Part shown: piece after piece, positions 42,050-52,972 of the stretch
Position numbering within the stretch: the stretch's first letter is position 1
Layout: each line of letters starts with the position of its first letter
Assembly: GCA_025769875.1 (NCBI GenBank)
Contig: JAGFNK010000327.1
Span: 1-60,013, forward strand
Length of the DNA stretch: 60,013 nt
Direction of reading: 5' to 3'
Source: Russula earlei
Lineage: Eukaryota > Basidiomycota > Agaricomycetes > Russulales > Russulaceae
Notes under the pieces: generated by a model
What the model was told of the DNA's origin: nothing
The model's input: only the letters and a program-made list of their open reading frames with translations
The model's database searches: none
Translations under genes and position numbers: made by a program

Positions 42050-43080
42050 CACTGTCATCATTGCCTCTCAACCTGAGGGCTTGCTGCCCACCTCACCTCA
42101 CCCCTCATCCTCACCACACCACCCTGCACTCATGGACTTGCAGTTGGAGGAGTAGGATCCCTGTAGTTAATGCCCAATAGCTACTGTATCAAATACAAGC
42201 TATGTCTGCATTTGCCTCTAACTTCATCTGCTTGTGTGAATGCCTCTTTGCCATTGATTCCTTCAAGATCTTCTCTCCCTTAAGAACAAAAACACCCACA
42301 CCCACACACTCTCTCATGTGCACATGTTTCCAAAGATGATCAAGTGTTGTGTCTAGGGTATGACCTTGCTCTCAGTCCTTCCCTGTCTGTACCTGCCCTT
42401 GGATCAAGCCCCATGGACTCTGCATGCCCTACCTGGCACATTACACTACTTCTTGACCATTCTATTGGCTGATGCATGGTGTAGTAACTTGGGGGGTCAT
42501 GACACAATCTCATTGCAACATGCAAGTCTTTGGCTTGAAACCATCAAAGTTCTAATGCTTGTCAAAAAGAAGCTTCATCTCATGCATGCACAGGCCACAG
42601 CTGCATTGCAACATTGACTGTAGTACATCTCAACATTATATTGAATTTTGCACATGAATACATTTCTGTTGACTGTAATACAGCTGTATTGCTACCCATA
42701 CCATACTGTCAGAGCTCAAGGGTATTCAGTATACAGACAGTGTATGGTCACCCATATCTGTCAACCTACTGTGCATTGTATGGCCATGGCCATAATACGG
42801 ACAGTGCACAGCCCTATTTTGCACATGTTGTTCGTAACATGGAACCTGAGAGCAATGAGAGCATTTTCCTTGATGTACCATCCATCAATAACAATGGTGC
42901 ATCAAGGAGTGACTGGTGCATAAATACTGTACTGACAACTGACAAAAATGTGGATGGCTTCAAGCTCCACTTGGCAAGAACTGGCAGGTGTGACATCATG
43001 CACAAAATCCCCTCTCAGAAGGGACTCCTTCAATAATCAATATATCATTGTGAAAATGGCTGAACACCTTTAGATGTCAT
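42050..43080. other. Island right flank, unrecognised
   Basis: CpG-poor sequence with one 140-codon frame (42614-43036) of no recognisable family. Probably repeat debris. Confidence 0.3.
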
Positions 43081-43256
43081 ATATTAGATGGTGTGCACAG
43101 TACCAGGTCACTGGAAGGCCTCTGAGGCGAAGATATTTCGAAAGTGACAAATGACCAGGAGTGACAAATGTAAGGGTAATAGTATACCGACAACTGGCAC
43201 TGAGTTGACAGCTCATTGCCGTCGCGCCCGTTCCGGCCTTTTCCTCTTGGCGCTCA

Positions 43257-43800
43257 GATCTGTGGTGTTCTCTGCTCGTGGCAACTACCGACGATCGCGG
43301 TGATTGAGATGACACAGCTTGACGATAAGTGATGGAAGAGGTCTGCCACTTTGACCGATCTGAGACGACTTCGCATGCGCGCTCGCTGGTTCGAATATCC
43401 TAGAAACATAGGTGCACCATCGTGCAACTCCCTTGCATCACCACTTGTGTGCAAAAGAGATGAGATTGAAATCACCCCAATCCAGACATTTGCTGATGGC
43501 ATGCTACGAACAGCGGGAAGAACAGAACTGGACTCGGCTATATAAAGATAAAGAGTCAGAGTACCTACTCTCCAGCTTCATACTTGTGGGTACCGGATAC
43601 CTACAAGGGAGCCACACTTTGTTTCAAACCACCACGACTTGACGAGTTTCGTTTTAAATCCACGATCGCAATCATTACGACCATGCGTCCTTCCTCTGTT
43701 TTTGCCATTTTCTGTTTCGCCACCAGCATCGCTCCAACATTCGCGACTCCTCTTGTTTTGTATGCTTCCTTCTCCTGTTGCCTGCTGAAGTTGACTTTTG
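43257..43800 (+). repeat. Duplicated promoter/leader unit, copy B
   Basis: Near-identical to 33785-34340, beginning at the same base (ATCTGTGGTG). The flanks on either side of the two units differ, which fixes the duplication edge. Confidence 0.9.
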
Positions 43801-43938
43801 CCTCATAGATTTAATCGCCAAGACGTAAATAAGAACCACCACAAACGGTTTGTCGGCATGGGTGCGGTCGTGGGATATGAGCACGGAAATTCCCAAAACA
43901 TTTCGGGGTTTGTGGTTTCTCACGTGTACGATTACTGA
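43683..43938 (+). CDS. Small secreted protein B, paralogue of A with different body
   Basis: Exon 1 (43683-43759) encodes the same leader (MRPSSVFAIFCFATSIAPTF, then ATPLVL), intron 1 is conserved, and exon 2 starts at 43809. Reading on gives LFNRQDVNKNHHKRFVGMGA and GYEHGNSQNISGFVVSH to a stop at 43938. The Kex2 Lys-Arg of copy A is Asn-Arg here, and the bases aligned with copy A's second donor no longer contain GT. Alternative splicing from GTTTGTCGG (~43848) to the conserved ATATCCAG (~43965) would replace the end by a Gly/Asp-rich tail closing at ~44060 (GGGGGQGPDQMMRMGQW). Which form is made cannot be told from sequence. No known family. Confidence 0.5.
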
Positions 43939-43965
43939 GACGCTCACGTCCGTTCATATCCAGGG

Positions 43966-44506
43966 TGACCCATCAACCTCGAAGTTTCGACGACGGAAGT
44001 AGACCCGGTGGCGGTGGAGGTCAAGGTCCTGACCAGATGATGAGGATGGGGCAATGGTGAGGGAAGGTGGGCCGGTAGGCCGTTGACGCGTTCCGTTGTG
44101 TAGACAGAGAGAAGCGTATGAACGCGAAGTAGAGTGAATGAGAGAGCGAGAGGAACTTTTGTGTGCACGCGAGCGGTTTTCGAGAACAGTGAACACAATT
44201 CTTATACATTTGGAGGTAATACAGTGAAGGAGTAGTACGCAACAACTATGCCAACGAATGGAAAAGAATTGCTTCCACTTCCGTCAGTAATCCCGCGCAC
44301 GACATCCCATCTACAGTCGGCCCACGAACAAGGTATCCGCGACGAACCGACAGCAGACGGAGAGAAAAAAATTGTAGAAGTGTAAATGAGAATGAAGTGG
44401 GACCATCACATGCAACCTTTCACCAATCGACCCAGATGACTCGGACTGGAAGGAGGGTAGGGCGAGGAGAGGCGGCGAGCGCCAGCGCCATACCGCGTCC
44501 GAGCGA
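43966..44506. other. Spacer 3' of secreted-protein B and of SWC5
   Basis: May include the alternative last exon of gene B. About 44245-44400 resembles 18235-18380 (CCAACG-ATGG, ACTTCCGTC, CCACGAACAAG-like blocks), a dispersed low-copy repeat of unknown nature. Confidence 0.4.
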
Positions 44507-45549
44507 TCACCCTCTACGTCGCTTGTGATCCACGTTCGCCTCGAACGCTTCGTTCTTGCGATCGCCAACGCGCTGCAAAAAGTCGACCTTTTCCAAGTAC
44601 CCGCCGCCGCGCCTGTTCGCCTCGAGTTCAGAGGCGAGCTCCGCGGTGTCGGACGAGCCGACATGCGCCTTCCAGTCCAGCGCGGACTTCTCCAACGTCG
44701 TGAGCGTCTTTCCCCCGGCCCTTCGCGAGGCGGCCGACTGGGAGCTCGGCCAGCTGCGTCTTCGGTTTGCGTCGGCCGGGTCCGGGTCGCTTGGTCGTCG
44801 TCGCGGGGGTCCCCTGAGGTTGCGCGCTCGCCGACGCGCCCGCGCCCGCGGCGGAAGGGGGTGGCGGGGTGATCGGAATCGGAATCGGAACCGGAATCGT
44901 CGTCGGCACGCCGGAGCCGTTTTTCGACGGCGCGTCCGCTCGTTCGTCGTCGAGCCCGTCGTGCGGTGAGGGTGAGGGCTTCCACGCTGGCCACTTCTTG
45001 GCATCCGTCGAGTCCTCAGGGACGTCTACGATCTCGCTGTCGTCACGCTCACAGAGATCAATCCATCCATTACGAGTGTCCAGAGATGGGACAGGGAACT
45101 TGACTTACACGACGTCCTCTCCCGCGAATCGGTGTCGCTTTGCGATTTTGATCGTCCGCTTGGGCGGCTCGCCCTCGGGCTCGGGTGGCCCGGGTCGGGT
45201 GGATGATGCCGCGTGGACCGAGTCTTGAAACTTGGCCCACAACGCCTGTCGTTCGCTACGGCCGTCAAAAGGTAGCTCCCTCTTTATACAAAGACGGCCC
45301 GCACCTCTTCGCTGTCGTCGGGTCTTCTCGGGCATGTGGTGGGCTTTGAACGCGAGGGCGTTTGGCGTCGCGGTCCTCGGAGGCGGACGTGTCAGAATCT
45401 GAAAGTGGAAGATTCGCTTAAATCCCCCCCCTTGATAATGGGTCGAGGAGTAGATCGTTACCTTGTTCTTCGCGTTCTGGGACGTAGTCCAAATCTTCAT
45501 CAGAGTCGGTCTCGTGATGATTAGATGTATGAGGAGCCAAGGTAGGCAT
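44507..45549 (-). CDS. SWC5: SWC5 / BCNT-domain subunit of the SWR1 complex, with one frameshift
   Basis: SWR1-complex subunit needed for H2A.Z exchange in nucleosomes. Four exons: 45549-45462, 45398-45305, 45255-45109, 45036-44507. The acidic N-terminus (HETDSDEDLDYVPEREEQ) carries the DEF/Y-like histone-binding flavour of the family. SERQALWAKFQDSV and EPPKRTIKIAKRHRFAGEDV follow, then KRPGPGRRKPKTQLAELP. The C-terminal BCNT domain (KTLTTLEKSALDWKAHV, ELEANRRGGGYLEKVDFLQR) is in a frame shifted by one base. The shift falls in a run of five C (44712-44716, G on the coding strand); one base fewer would join the frames. No plausible intron explains it. Either a homopolymer sequence error or a recent inactivation. 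Confidence 0.85.
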
Positions 45550-45646
45550 CGTCGTTGTCGCAGAGCAAAGTGATTATGTAATACAATGGGACAACAGGCA
45601 GGTATGTACACGGTATTGCGTGCTACCATCGAGTGAATTCCTCGAC

Positions 45647-48600
45647 CTAGGCAAGATGCAGTTTGAATATAGAATACAACAACGTCGGTGCCTCGCACAC
45701 AGGACAACGTGAGTTCTTCACAACCTCCGATGAGATGCACCTATCCGTCGAATTGAATTAATGCTTGAGAATGGAAATACTGCGAGGACGTACTGATAGC
45801 AGAAGACGTGCCCGCACATCGTTGCCGCCGGTTGCCGACAAGGATCTCTCCGGCACATCCGACAGTAGACGTAGGAGACAAACCTCTCGCCGGGAGCCAG
45901 GTCCTGTTGGTTTTGAGTGCTTGGATACGTAGCCCCGACCGTGGGGGAAGGGGAAGGAGAAGTTGATAGTTTCTCCGCAAGCCTAGGCTCCGCCTTCCTT
46001 GTGCTCTCGGGGGGCGAAGGCTGGCGTAATGATCCTTAATTTCATCATTCAGCGGAGTGACATACAATCGATGCTTGTATTTGCTTACCTGGTTCTGGAG
46101 AGTGAAATCGCTCCGAGGCACGGGATTTCGGAATCGAATCAACACGAGAATGGTTATCCGCAGGCGCTCTTGCGTAGAGAGTTAATGACACCATCGCTGA
46201 ACAGGAGAAAGAGAAACCCTACGTCCTGAGGCGCTCGTGCTGGTAAGAAGACAGACCCACATCATGGCTTGGAGGTGGCGATATTGTCTTGACCGGCGAG
46301 GGCGAAATGGAATCAGGCCTTCCTCCAGTTTGAGCATCAGTGGAAATAGACCGAACAGACGAAGCACGGCTGCGTAGAGTTGCAACTAAGCCTGCCTGGG
46401 TCGGAGAAACGATCGCGAGGCCAATAGAAGCAACGCCGAAAGCGGGTCCTGTGGCAGCCCGTGCTCGTGTGGTGGAGGTGATGGACGGTGCTTTCCCAAA
46501 AATACTCCGTGCAGAGGAGACAGGCGACACGGTCGCTGAGCTGTATGCGGCGCTACACTAGTTATAGATCGAGCCAAGGCAAGTGGGATCGACTCACGCT
46601 GCGACAAGGGCACGGGTCGTGATCGAGCCGGCAGGTGACAGAGGCCTCGAGTGGTGGGAGGGCGCCGTGACGTCTCGAAGAGCGGATTCGAAGTCGTGCT
46701 CGGACTCCTCACGCTCTGCAAAGGAATCGAGGATGATGACTTGATCAATGATACTACCAGGGGACGGGGGCCTCATATTGGACGTGGGGACGTAAGGAGA
46801 CCCCTGAAGGGCTTCTTCCTTCGGGAAGGCCCCACTGCTCAAAGTCAAAAGCGACGGATATCGTATTACGATGGAGCACGTACATCCCGGTTTGGGGTGA
46901 CTACGGGGCTATGACTGCGCGACGGTGTTAAAGTGCGTCGTTGTAGGATTGATCGTGGAGACGCAATAGATTGGGTTGGGCCCAACGCGCCCAGTGTGGC
47001 CTCTCTAAGGGAGTGCGCAACGGACGAGCTTCTGTGCGCGCGGGAATCAATGCTTGCTTCGGAGAACGTGTCGCGCAAGCTCGTCTGGGAGGTTTTCGGA
47101 ATCAGCTTTTCGAGGATGCCCCACTGATTGAAGTCAGATCGACAGATGTTCCATGGTTAATGATTGGTTACATACGTCAGAGTCTAAACCGGCTGGGGGG
47201 CTCTGAGTAGGCGGCGGCGTTGAACGCTGTCGTTGTATAATGGATACTGGAGACGTATCAGACCGGACGGGGCTTTTCGAGCCGGTCGAAGATTCCGTAG
47301 GTGACCGCACGATTCCACTCGCGCAGGAAATAATGCTCGAGTCTGAAAACTCGTCATGCAAGTTCATCTGCCAGGTCTTCAGAATCAGCCTTCCAAAATC
47401 TTTGATAAGAGGGTTGAATATCGCAATCACATGCTGTAGAGTTTAGTTTGACCGCATCGAGACCGAGGATACAAATAAATACCTTTATCAAAGCCACGTT
47501 GTCCTCAAAGGACAAGTGGCACTCAGGGCAACGGGGATGCCTCGACGACTCTTGATAATGTGCATCGAGAAAGGTTGCTGAAGCGAAGGAAAGATCGCAG
47601 GTCTCGCACTGGAACGCAGGATGGCTCGTGGCGTTATGCTGCGATCCACCGGGCAGGAAGTAGCGTCAACTTGTCTTGTGTGGTGAGCTGCCGGGTTGAG
47701 ACTCCCAGACGTACCTCGTCAAGTGCTTCATCGTTCTCAAAACCGATGTCGCAAACGGAGCATGACGGATGTTGAGGGGATGTTCTGTAATGATCAGCCA
47801 CATCCTCTTGATAGATGCGCAGGCCATTGCATGTGCTACAGGCAATCGGGTGATGGATTGAGTCCACGTGCTTTGAACGAATGTCGAGTTGTACGTGCAA
47901 CAAGGATAGGATGTACGTAGAAATAACTCACTGCTTGCATCGCGGCATTATCCGCGAACCCAATGTTGCACGGAGTGCATTTTGGATGGAACTGAGCGTC
48001 AAGGTAGTGCCGCTCGAGGATGTCTACGCTAGAGTACGAAAAATTGCAGGCTCGGCAAGAAAAGGCGGCTGGAGGGATCGGCGGATGGACGGCGACGGTG
48101 TGCTTTAGCCAATATTGAGATATATAACAGAACGGGAGTTTCTTGAAAAGAACTCACGGCTTGCATCGCGGCATTATCCACGAACCCAATGTTGCACCGA
48201 GTGCATTTTGGATGGGACTGAGCCTCGAGGTAGTGTCGCTCGAGGAGGTCTGCACTAGTGTACAAAACATTGCAGGTTCGGCAAGAAAAGGCGGCCGGAG
48301 GGATCGGCGGGTGGACGGCGACGGTGTGCTTTAGCCAATATTGAGATATATAATAGGAGTTTCTTAAGAAGAACTCACGGCTTGCATCGCGGCATTATTC
48401 ACGAACCCGATGTTGCAACGCCTACACTTAGGATGTACCGGCGTGTCGCGGTAATGTTGCTCGAGCGCGCTTGCGATAGAGAACTGCTTGTTGCAGACTT
48501 GGCAAGAAAACGCAGAGGAAGAAACGGAAGCTAGGGGGTGTGGGTGTACGGCGGTGATGTGCTGCGACCGATATTGGCATACTGTGAAGGAACAGGATAG

Positions 48601-48990
48601 CAGTCACTTGAGGAACTCACGGTCTGCATGGAGGCATTATCCGCAAACCCAATGTTGCAACGCGTACACGTCGGATGAACGGGGGCGTCCCGGAAATGAT
48701 GCTGGAGCGCGCTTGCGTTAGGGTACTGCCTGTTGCATGTTCGACAAGAAACATAGGCTGTCTTATGAACCTTCTTATTGTGCTGCAGCATCACTTAGCG
48801 TGGAAATCCTTTCAGAAACACAGAGTAAGGGACCGACATGCGTAAGGACGGCTTCGCTCTTGCAAACACATTTACAAGTCGCACAAAAGTAGAGCGTGGA
48901 CCAAGGGGACGACCGAACATGGTCAATGAGAGCCTCTGCTGAAATACTCTTATGGCCACAAGGGCAGGAAGGGTGGGGACAGGTAGGCAT
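45647..48990 (-). CDS. Tandem C2H2 finger protein with C-terminal RING finger
   Basis: Unusual multi-exon gene. First exons: 48990-48838, 48782-48621, 48561-48379, 48328-48158, 48102-47932, 47870-47715, 47638-47483, all phase 0. Each of exons 2-7 encodes a 52-61 residue unit with finger a (Cx2Cx12Hx6H, e.g. CRTCNVLYTSADLLERH) and the Cys half of finger b (CTRCNIGFVDNAAMQA). The splice falls exactly before finger b's first His, which opens the next exon (HTVAVH). About twelve fingers result. Exons 8-9 (47433-47176, 47123-46884) and following ones are Ser/Pro-rich. The RING exon (about 45993-45794) joins 45740-45647: CRMCRRDPC, MCGHVFCYQ/CISSE and CPVC (C3HC4), suggesting E3 ligase activity. 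Exon edges between 46.6 and 45.99 kb are uncertain. Targets unknown. Confidence 0.75.
47890..48380 (-). repeat. Tandem exon+intron duplication inside the C2H2/RING gene
   Basis: Exons 4 and 5 plus their flanking introns (units of about 226 bp: ~48380-48158 and ~48157-47932) are nearly identical, including the intron text TATATCTCAATATTGGCTAAAG. Similar but older copies make up the neighbouring units. Confidence 0.9.
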
Positions 48991-50810
48991 GGTACCAGGA
49001 TTGGTGCTGGCCAGTGCTGGCCGACAACTGGAGTGTATAAAAGTACAAGTACGAGTAGCCTCAAGGCAACCTGGCGCCGACTTGCATGTTTGGGGGTCAG
49101 CGTGACGGAATCAAGGCATGCCGTTGGTGGACGTTTCGAAGCGCCCCCTTTCAAACCAAGTCCGTCCTTTCGTCACTCGTTTCTCCCGATATCCAACGAC
49201 CTCGAGGATCATGCGTGCTATACATGCCGCCCATGAACTCCGTGGATAAGAAGTCCGGATTACCAGGATTGGTAGGGCTGATAGTAGATCCCGTAGAAAC
49301 ATTTGGTGAGAGACAAGTTTCTAATTTTCCAAGAGGACAGCGCTCCAGCTGCACCCATGGGTATTACGCACCCAGATCGTATGATATATAACTTTGTCAG
49401 TGGCTTATCGATGAGTGATGAGTTGTGGTGTGCGATCCTCCCACCGCTGGGTCGTTGCCAGTCGGTGCGTCATCCACGCCACTAAGCCACTTCTGCCCCG
49501 TGGCCAGAGCGTAAGCGCATCGTATTAGGATTATCGCACAAATCATCCCTGGTAGTCGGAGCACTCTGGACGAGAGAAAAAAATGAAAAGCTGACTTATG
49601 GGGCGGTCGATATACTGTGTTCTACTGGGCGTACAGTGAGAAAAATATATTTGCGTTCATGCAAGCTACATGCGCCATGTTGTCTTCGTTCCCAGGACAG
49701 CGCAACGAGACGGAGGCGCACTGGAATGCTGATCCATCTGAGAAGAACGAGGACTTCAACATTCGGTATTCGGTATTCGGGAGCGCATTCTTGCTCGTGC
49801 CCGTAAATAGCGCGGAATATTTTATTTTTCAGAAACGAGGCGCGGTGTGAGTGCCATCGAACAACGTCCAACTCATCCCCTCTGGAGAAGCAAAGAAGAG
49901 GTTCTCATGGGTGATGCGATGATGCGATTATCGGTGTTGCCTCGCTGCCAAGCTGAATTCGTGACCTGCATTCAGCCTCGACTCGACAAACAAAAAGCGC
50001 TAGCGCGGTAGAGGGTTTGACTCATTTCACGTCGTAGCCCAGGTCATGGTACGTAACCTCCGCTGACCCTGGGATAGAGGGTATCGGATGTCCGTGCTCG
50101 TTATTGAGGTGTGCAGGAGGTGCGGTTACTATCATAGTGGCCAATGCCAAGGGAGGTTACGAGATAGGAAGCCACTCAGCAGCGTTCCAGCAATGACTAT
50201 ACGTAGTTCCACAGATGACATATCGAGAATTCTGTCGCAGAGGGTTGGCGCTGATCGGGGGACTTGAATGAAACGGCGATTGAAGTTGTTGAAACTAATT
50301 CCACGACGTGGTTCTGACCATTTGCAGCGGGGCTTCCAGGACCATCCGCGCGGTGGGGGGTCTACCAATGGTTGAAGAGCTTACGCTTACAGCTTACAGG
50401 ACCCACTTGTCCACAGAAAGGAACGAAAGTTCAGTGAAAGAATGACTGAGGTTCCCAATAACTTTGTCCGCGTGATGTACATAACAGCTGCGACGACTTG
50501 AGCAAAACACTGACGAAGAAAAGGCGTCAGCATTCTCTACATTCAAATAAGGCAGTATTGGACGGACCTACTTACAAGATCCCACGTAAACTAAACAGCG
50601 AATGGCTAGCGTCGGGCACCACAACACAGTGTTCATCCAGCCCTGGCAAACTGAACGACACTTTCGAAAACTTGGAGGAGCATTGAGGCTAGCATTATCG
50701 GATATAGCATAGCGTATTCGGTAATCCTGAATTGCAAGGAAGTACTGTGGCCAGCGCGTTAAATTAGGGGAAGCGTGTGTGTGGTTTCCGAAGACTCGTC
50801 CGCTCTCGCA
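48991..50810. other. 1.8 kb spacer between C2H2/RING gene and LIS1
   Basis: Holds the C2H2/RING promoter and LIS1 3' flank. Several short frames (49111-49391, 49596-49871, 50132-50368) show no known motif. No repeats recognised. Confidence 0.4.
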
Positions 50811-52625
50811 TCACGGTATCCATATCTTCAACGTCTGCAACCGAGTTATAATGATGAACGCATAAAGTGCATGAAAGCTTCACGCACCTGGTCAGAGCTC
50901 GCAGAAGCAATAACGTTCATGAGAAGTGGCGCGGAAGAGCCGCCCGCTTTCCCGTTCGTGTCCGACCTTATGGTCTGCCGGCCCCATGCAAGAGATGAGA
51001 CGAATCTCTCATGAGCCTCGATCTTGCGGATACATCGTCCCGTTTTGAGCTCCCAAATGCGTATCGTGTGATCATCCGCCGCGGAAAGGAGGTACTTGCC
51101 ATTAGGGTGGAACACGAGGGCGCGGACCCAGTCATCGTGACCGACCTAGGAAGGTAATAAAGGGTCATTCGCTGCACCATCAATGGTGCCTAACTGACCA
51201 GGGTGTGTAGGCACTGGCCCCTGAGTGCATCCCAGAGCTTTATCGTTTTATCCCTCGAGGATGTCGCCGCATACGAGATGTTCGCATTGTCAGGTACACC
51301 GCTCTGTGCTGCTGCCGGCTATGTAACAACTTAATGGGATAATTGATAAGGGGATGAAATGGGGGAACCTTTTGACCCAAGAGTTCACGGATCGTAGGTA
51401 TGCATGTGACAGGGACGAAGACAGCCGACTCTACAACGTTGTCGTGGCCACGTAACTCAGCTTTCGTAGTTCCCGATTCAAGTTCAACAATATGTGCGGT
51501 CTGGGACAATTCAGCACGTCTTTCAAAACGATTGGACGGAAATAAACGAACATGATCCATAGAACAAGTAATAAAAAATTTTCCATCGGAGCTAGGGATA
51601 GCACAACGGATCCAGTCCCCGTGAGGGCGTATAACCTTAATGCAGTGACTGGTCGAGTAGCGGTATCAGTCATTTGTCCATCCAGCAGGCTCTCGTGTAG
51701 ACGTACGTGGTGGCGATTTCCCAGATCCGGACCGTTTGATCTCGGCTTGAACTTATGATCTTGTCATCCCCTGGCAAGAACTTGGCCGACGACACCGAAT
51801 GTTCATGCCCGCGCAACGTCGAAAAGTTCTGATAATCATTTTCAACGTTCCACAGCTTTATGAAGAGGTCGTATGCGCAGGACACTGCCAAACATCAAAA
51901 GACCCGTCGATCGGGTGCGGGACGGGACACACGTACCAAGGTTCTTTCCTTTAGAATCGTACTCGCAATCCGTGATGCGCTTCGTGTGACCTTTGAGAGT
52001 GCGTTCCATCTCCCCCGTCTCCCAATCCCACACCTTCATCGTGCTGTCATCGCTCGCGGATACCAAAACCGAATATACGGGATGGAAGGCGACCGCGTTG
52101 ACGGCGTCTCTGTGACCGGTGAGGGTGTGCTTCGAGGAGCCCTGCGGTCGGGAGCCAGTCCGGGTTGTTTCTTCTGCTGAAACCGGCTGGGAGAGCGGCC
52201 ATGTTCGAGTTGTCGTGCAGTGCTTCCTGTAGCCGAGCTTCTAAATCTAGTATCTTCGGTAATGATCGTCAGCGAGTTCCAAAGTTCGACCGTTCGAGGA
52301 GTGGGAGGGACGCACCTTCTTTTGCATCCGGATCACGCTCGTCCACTTTTTTACGAGGAGGCCATTGCTCTTCTGCCCAAGATCCGGCTGGAAATCGGGC
52401 TGCGAAGGATCGGTACATCCACCCGACGGGATAAATACAAGACGTACTAATTTCGCATCCTCCTTGAATTGCTCGAAAGTCTTCGTGAAGCCGGCGTTAT
52501 GGAGATAATCGAGGATGGCTTTGTGTCTGGTCAGAGTTGGTCGATATCGGTCATCAGGCAAACAATGCGGCGGCGTGTAAAGCGTACAGGTCGTCTGTTT
52601 GTCGTTCGGACAGTAAAATTGACAT
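50811..52625 (-). CDS. PAC1: LIS1/PAC1 nuclear distribution protein, with one apparent frameshift
   Basis: WD40 dynein regulator (NudF/LIS1) acting at microtubule plus ends in nuclear migration. Nine exons: 52625-52588, 52526-52448, 52399-52316, 52253-51937, 51884-51707, 51648-51369, 51318-51199, 51145-50888, 50834-50811. The start [20 protein letters not shown] is the LisH motif and appears only after removing intron 1. A coiled-coil segment ([20 protein letters not shown]) and WD repeats follow: [84 protein letters not shown]. Exon 4 is one base too long: after NPDWLPTAG the frame must shift (near 52139-52143) to reach [18 protein letters not shown]. No intron fits. Either sequence error or a damaged copy; fungi can carry two LIS1 genes. 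Confidence 0.9.
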
Positions 52626-52972
52626 ATTCAGTGCAGGACTCGGGGTGAGGAGGAGGTATAAAGGTATAATGAACCAGCCGAAGTAGGCGCGCCGCGCTTG
52701 CCAAAGTCAGTCGATGTGCGGAAACAGTACCACAGCCACACTTCTCTGCTCTCGTCAGTGGTGAAGGTCTCGATACTCACCCCCTTCCACGAATGCACTC
52801 CCTAAAGAGCATTTTTATCCAAGTATCTTATATGTCTATCTCGCCCTTCCCTGCGTGCATGTGCAACATCGATCACCTCCACCTCTACATTCCCTTCCAT
52901 TCGCGGAACGATTCAGCATCATTTACCTCATGGAACCTACCAATCATTGTCATTGTCAATGATATCTAGGAC
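52626..52972. other. Intergenic upstream of LIS1
   Basis: 347 bp divergent spacer holding the LIS1 promoter and, if real, that of the next candidate gene. No motif stands out. Confidence 0.4.

Larger units (their letters stand above)
34635..43080. mobile_element. CpG-depleted island of nested LTR-retrotransposon debris
   Basis: Base usage changes abruptly: CpG nearly disappears while TpG and CpA dominate, in contrast to CpG-rich DNA on both sides. Inside are three LTR-like units, a gag-like open frame, Pro/Ser/Thr-rich linker frames, a large inverted repeat and a captured ribosomal gene fragment. No intact polymerase was found. The pattern fits old, CpG-methylated or RIP-like mutated repeats inserted between two copies of a secreted-protein gene. 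Edges are approximate. Confidence 0.75.

Noticed and set aside
44311..44994. 227-codon Arg-rich minus ORF
   Set aside because: Out-of-frame shadow of SWC5 exon 4 in GC-rich DNA.
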